Source: CAYSHJ01 sp964589725
GTDB lineage: Bacteria; Planctomycetota; Planctomycetia; Planctomycetales; Planctomycetaceae
Reading direction: 5' to 3'
NCBI GenBank assembly: GCA_964589725.1
Contig: CAZPUJ010000681.1
Span: 1-8,315 of the forward strand
DNA: 8,315 nucleotides
Shown here: in pieces, positions 7,801-8,315 of the stretch
Layout: every line of letters begins with the position of its first letter
Position numbering within the stretch: position 1 is the stretch's first letter
Notes under the pieces: model-generated
What the model was told of the DNA's origin: nothing
The model's database searches: none
Seen by the model: only the letters and a program-made list of their open reading frames with translations
Translations under genes and position numbers: made by a program

Positions 7801-8314
7801 TTTCCGGGACGAAGCCCAAACCGTCGTGAGGCTTGCCGAAGCTCTGGTAGTAGCCGCCTCGAAGAATCTGCGTCACCGGCTTGGTGTGGCAGTCGGCGGT
7901 GAAGATGTTGAACAGCGGATCAAAACACATCCCGAACGGATTGACCTGCCCATGAGAAAAATGCTCGATGCGGCTGCCGTCCATGCGGAAACGGAACGTG
8001 TTGCCCGACTGCATCTCGACGACATGACCGTCCTTGCCGGCGACCTTGCTGATGTTGTTGAAGCCGTGGCAGGCGTAAATCCAGCCGTCGAAGCCGCGGC
8101 GGAAGGCGTTACACAGGCCGTGCGTGTCCCGCTCGTAGCCAAACGGACCGTACAGCTTGATCCGCTCGTCGCAGATGTCGTCGCCGTCGGTGTCACGCAA
8201 GTCCCAAATGAACGGGATGCTGAAGACGATTGCCCCCTGAATTGTCTTGCCAGTTGCTTCGTCCTTGCGGCTGGGATATGGGTAGATGCCGATCGGGATG
8301 TTGAGCCCATCGGC
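4877..8314 (-). CDS. PVC-type membrane-bound dehydrogenase with HEAT-like repeats and C-terminal c-type haem domain, 5' partial
   Basis: The frame has no stop up to the right edge, giving at least 1145 residues. A TTG at 8198-8200 is an internal leucine (WDLRDTDGD), not the start. Numbering from the edge, residues 1 to about 290 are the Pirellula/Verrucomicrobium dehydrogenase-type beta-propeller (LYGPFGYERDTHG, HGQVNPFGM, FTADCHTKPVT, GGYYQSFGKPHDGLGF). About 295-600 are helical, HEAT-like. About 660-775 form a predicted beta-sandwich (CAGHNGVPG, then RGYVEILDADEG and YAWLAVGRF). The C-terminal haem domain has CAACH at 1017-1021 and a likely axial methionine at 1113 (SLMPANV). The architecture matches TIGR02604 plus TIGR02603, a planctomycete/verrucomicrobial family expanded in polysaccharide degraders. 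Substrate and electron acceptor are unknown. Signal peptide would lie outside the window. Two palindromic elements interrupt the gene in frame, at residues 720-748 and about 859-898. They lengthen linkers but leave the haem motif intact. Confidence 0.92.
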   Translation of the reverse strand, partial: ADGLNIPIGIYPYPSRKDEATGKTIQGAIVFSIPFIWDLRDTDGDDICDERIKLYGPFGYERDTHGLCNAFRRGFDGWIYACHGFNNISKVAGKDGHVVEMQSGNTFRFRMDGSRIEHFSHGQVNPFGMCFDPLFNIFTADCHTKPVTQILRGGYYQSFGKPHDGLGFVPEIMQHTHGTTANCGIVAYYGGHFPPEWTGMFFTGNVMTSRVNVDAPEYHGSTILAKERNDFVISKDPWFRPVDLQCGTDGALYIADFYNKIIGHYEVDLKHPGRDRHRGRIWKVVHKATPLQKMPDLRHQPPEKVVELLDHPNLTVRLLATQRLCDSIGDLDRSNMIAACGKMLDDKEAGHGRSHCLWVLSRLSAVAPKLPSVSSLTFRQQSPELLVHLMKSFAETATWDESQRTYLRGGLGHVEEPFVVRAAADAVGRHPTDRIDPDEGTEPWSAWVRLMTAFQTSPKDDHHLRHVLRRAMRDHFANSKSLETLTKDLKSTYRTSIDRREVIAEISLAINDAHAASYLVAYLSLHQPPPESLLPMVQHAARYASAEDAKSLVGLVRQSFATDASRQLELLSTLRRAAEQRGDKVDGSLRDWASELADQLLESSHGASLSWANEVVPGKPKSDDPWVLRARVSQDGDKGSLFLDSLVKGEQLTGQYRSEPFELPAKLSFWCAGHNGVPGAPFNPKNFIRLRDASTHALLREALPPRNDTAQKFEWDLAEFVGQSFQADPKVPQSAESKTGQPGKADLRRGYVEILDADEGSGYAWLAVGRFSLEALNPSRVVDQQIAAANLAADFRLSDLKSQISDRVLARNIDSRAKEAFARSLLVLQPDTVLSALTLLISETSLPESLRADIAVAVALASGGRQAPDAANGPTESDSKKTPADSNASGGSRPPLAKHELLIAVVKTIPERLQLRLAESLASDATGAGALLRLAKDGHVSPRLLTRPTVKQRLDAIKSEGLAKQIAELTAGLPDEDASLRKLVEQRWSVFLSAQSNQDVAQRPSVEGGAELFKKHCAACHQIAGQGTIVGPQLDGIGQRGLERVLEDVLDPNRNVDVNFRTTTVVTTEGKIFSGLIRREEGATLVLADNKGKEFTVPLADIDERAKSNLSLMPANVNEVLTEREFLDLVSYLLSQRQKAEVEAK
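5621..5738. repeat. BIME-like palindromic element inside the dehydrogenase gene
   Basis: Arms 5621-5653 and 5706-5738 are 33-base inverted copies with three mismatches, around a 52-base spacer. Each arm has its own six-pair hairpin: GGGGGC-GTGA-GCCCCC (5632-5647) and GGGGCC-TGAC-GGCCCC (5712-5727). Two of the three arm differences form one swapped base pair in that stem (G-C against C-G), and the third is in the loop. Translated on the minus strand it gives a low-complexity insert (LASGGRQAPDA ... ASGGSRPPLAK) between a short helical stretch and KHELLIAVVK. No stop codon or frame break results. Confidence 0.8.
5898..5923. repeat. Small imperfect palindrome GATTTGA-N4-TCAAATC
   Basis: GATTTGA (5903-5909) and TCAAATC (5914-5920) flank GACT inside the dehydrogenase gene, with TCTGA and AGA extending the match imperfectly. 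It encodes part of LSDLKSQISDR, a peptide I associate from memory with a dispersed planctomycete repeat. Seven pairs could arise by chance, so this is weaker than the other elements. Confidence 0.35.
6072..6155. repeat. BIME-like palindromic element inserted in frame, splitting a beta-sandwich domain
   Basis: Arms 6072-6099 and 6128-6155 are 28-base inverted copies with one mismatch (C6082 against A6145), around a 28-base spacer. In the minus-strand mRNA that mismatch becomes a G-U wobble, so the full stem would be unbroken. Each arm also folds alone: GGTCAGCC-TTTCCA-GGCTGACC (6076-6097) and a matching eight-pair hairpin at 6130-6151. The length is 84 bases, exactly 28 codons. It encodes VGQSFQADPKV ... 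KTGQPGKADLR between DLAEF and RGYVEILD, which should be adjacent in the domain. Confidence 0.85.
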
Positions 8315-8315
8315 G

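Noticed and set aside
8198..8200. TTG as the start of the dehydrogenase
   Set aside because: The frame is open for 38 more codons to the window edge and those residues continue the family-like sequence (IVFSIPFIWDLRDTDGD), so this is an internal leucine.

Overview
The window looks like chromosome from a planctomycete (Planctomycetota, probably class Planctomycetia). It carries three large protein genes of types typical of that phylum, has fairly high GC, and contains several kinds of dispersed palindromic repeat. The assignment comes from recognising protein families and repeat-derived peptides; no database search was possible.

Layout: (1) positions 2-2104, plus strand, hold the 3' part of a gene for a G8-domain, right-handed beta-helix protein of the CEMIP/TMEM2/PKHD1L1-like type. 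Its reading frame enters from the left edge. (2) Positions 2115-4574, plus strand, hold a complete gene for an exported 819-residue protein. It has a duplicated extracytoplasmic module and a C-terminal DUF1559-type domain. Its ribosome-binding site overlaps the stop codon of gene 1, so the two are very probably one operon. (3) Positions 4575-4876 lie between convergent genes and are made almost entirely of repeat-like sequence. (4) Positions 4877-8314, minus strand, hold most of a PVC-type 'membrane-bound dehydrogenase' with a C-terminal CxxCH haem domain. Its frame runs off the right edge, so the N-terminus is missing.

All three proteins are probably extracytoplasmic, although only gene 2 shows its signal peptide here. 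Nothing in the sequence ties the plus-strand pair functionally to the minus-strand dehydrogenase; they are simply convergent neighbours.

The most interesting content is the repeats. Three unrelated elements (4610-4724, 5621-5738, 6072-6155) share one architecture: two inverted units, each able to fold into its own hairpin, separated by a short spacer, like bacterial REP doublets (BIMEs). In two of them, most or all arm differences make sense as changes that keep the local hairpins paired, including base-pair swaps. Two of the three sit inside the dehydrogenase gene without breaking its frame, and one of those splits a recognisable domain. This resembles the in-frame palindromic elements known from Rickettsia, but no mobilising gene is present in the window.
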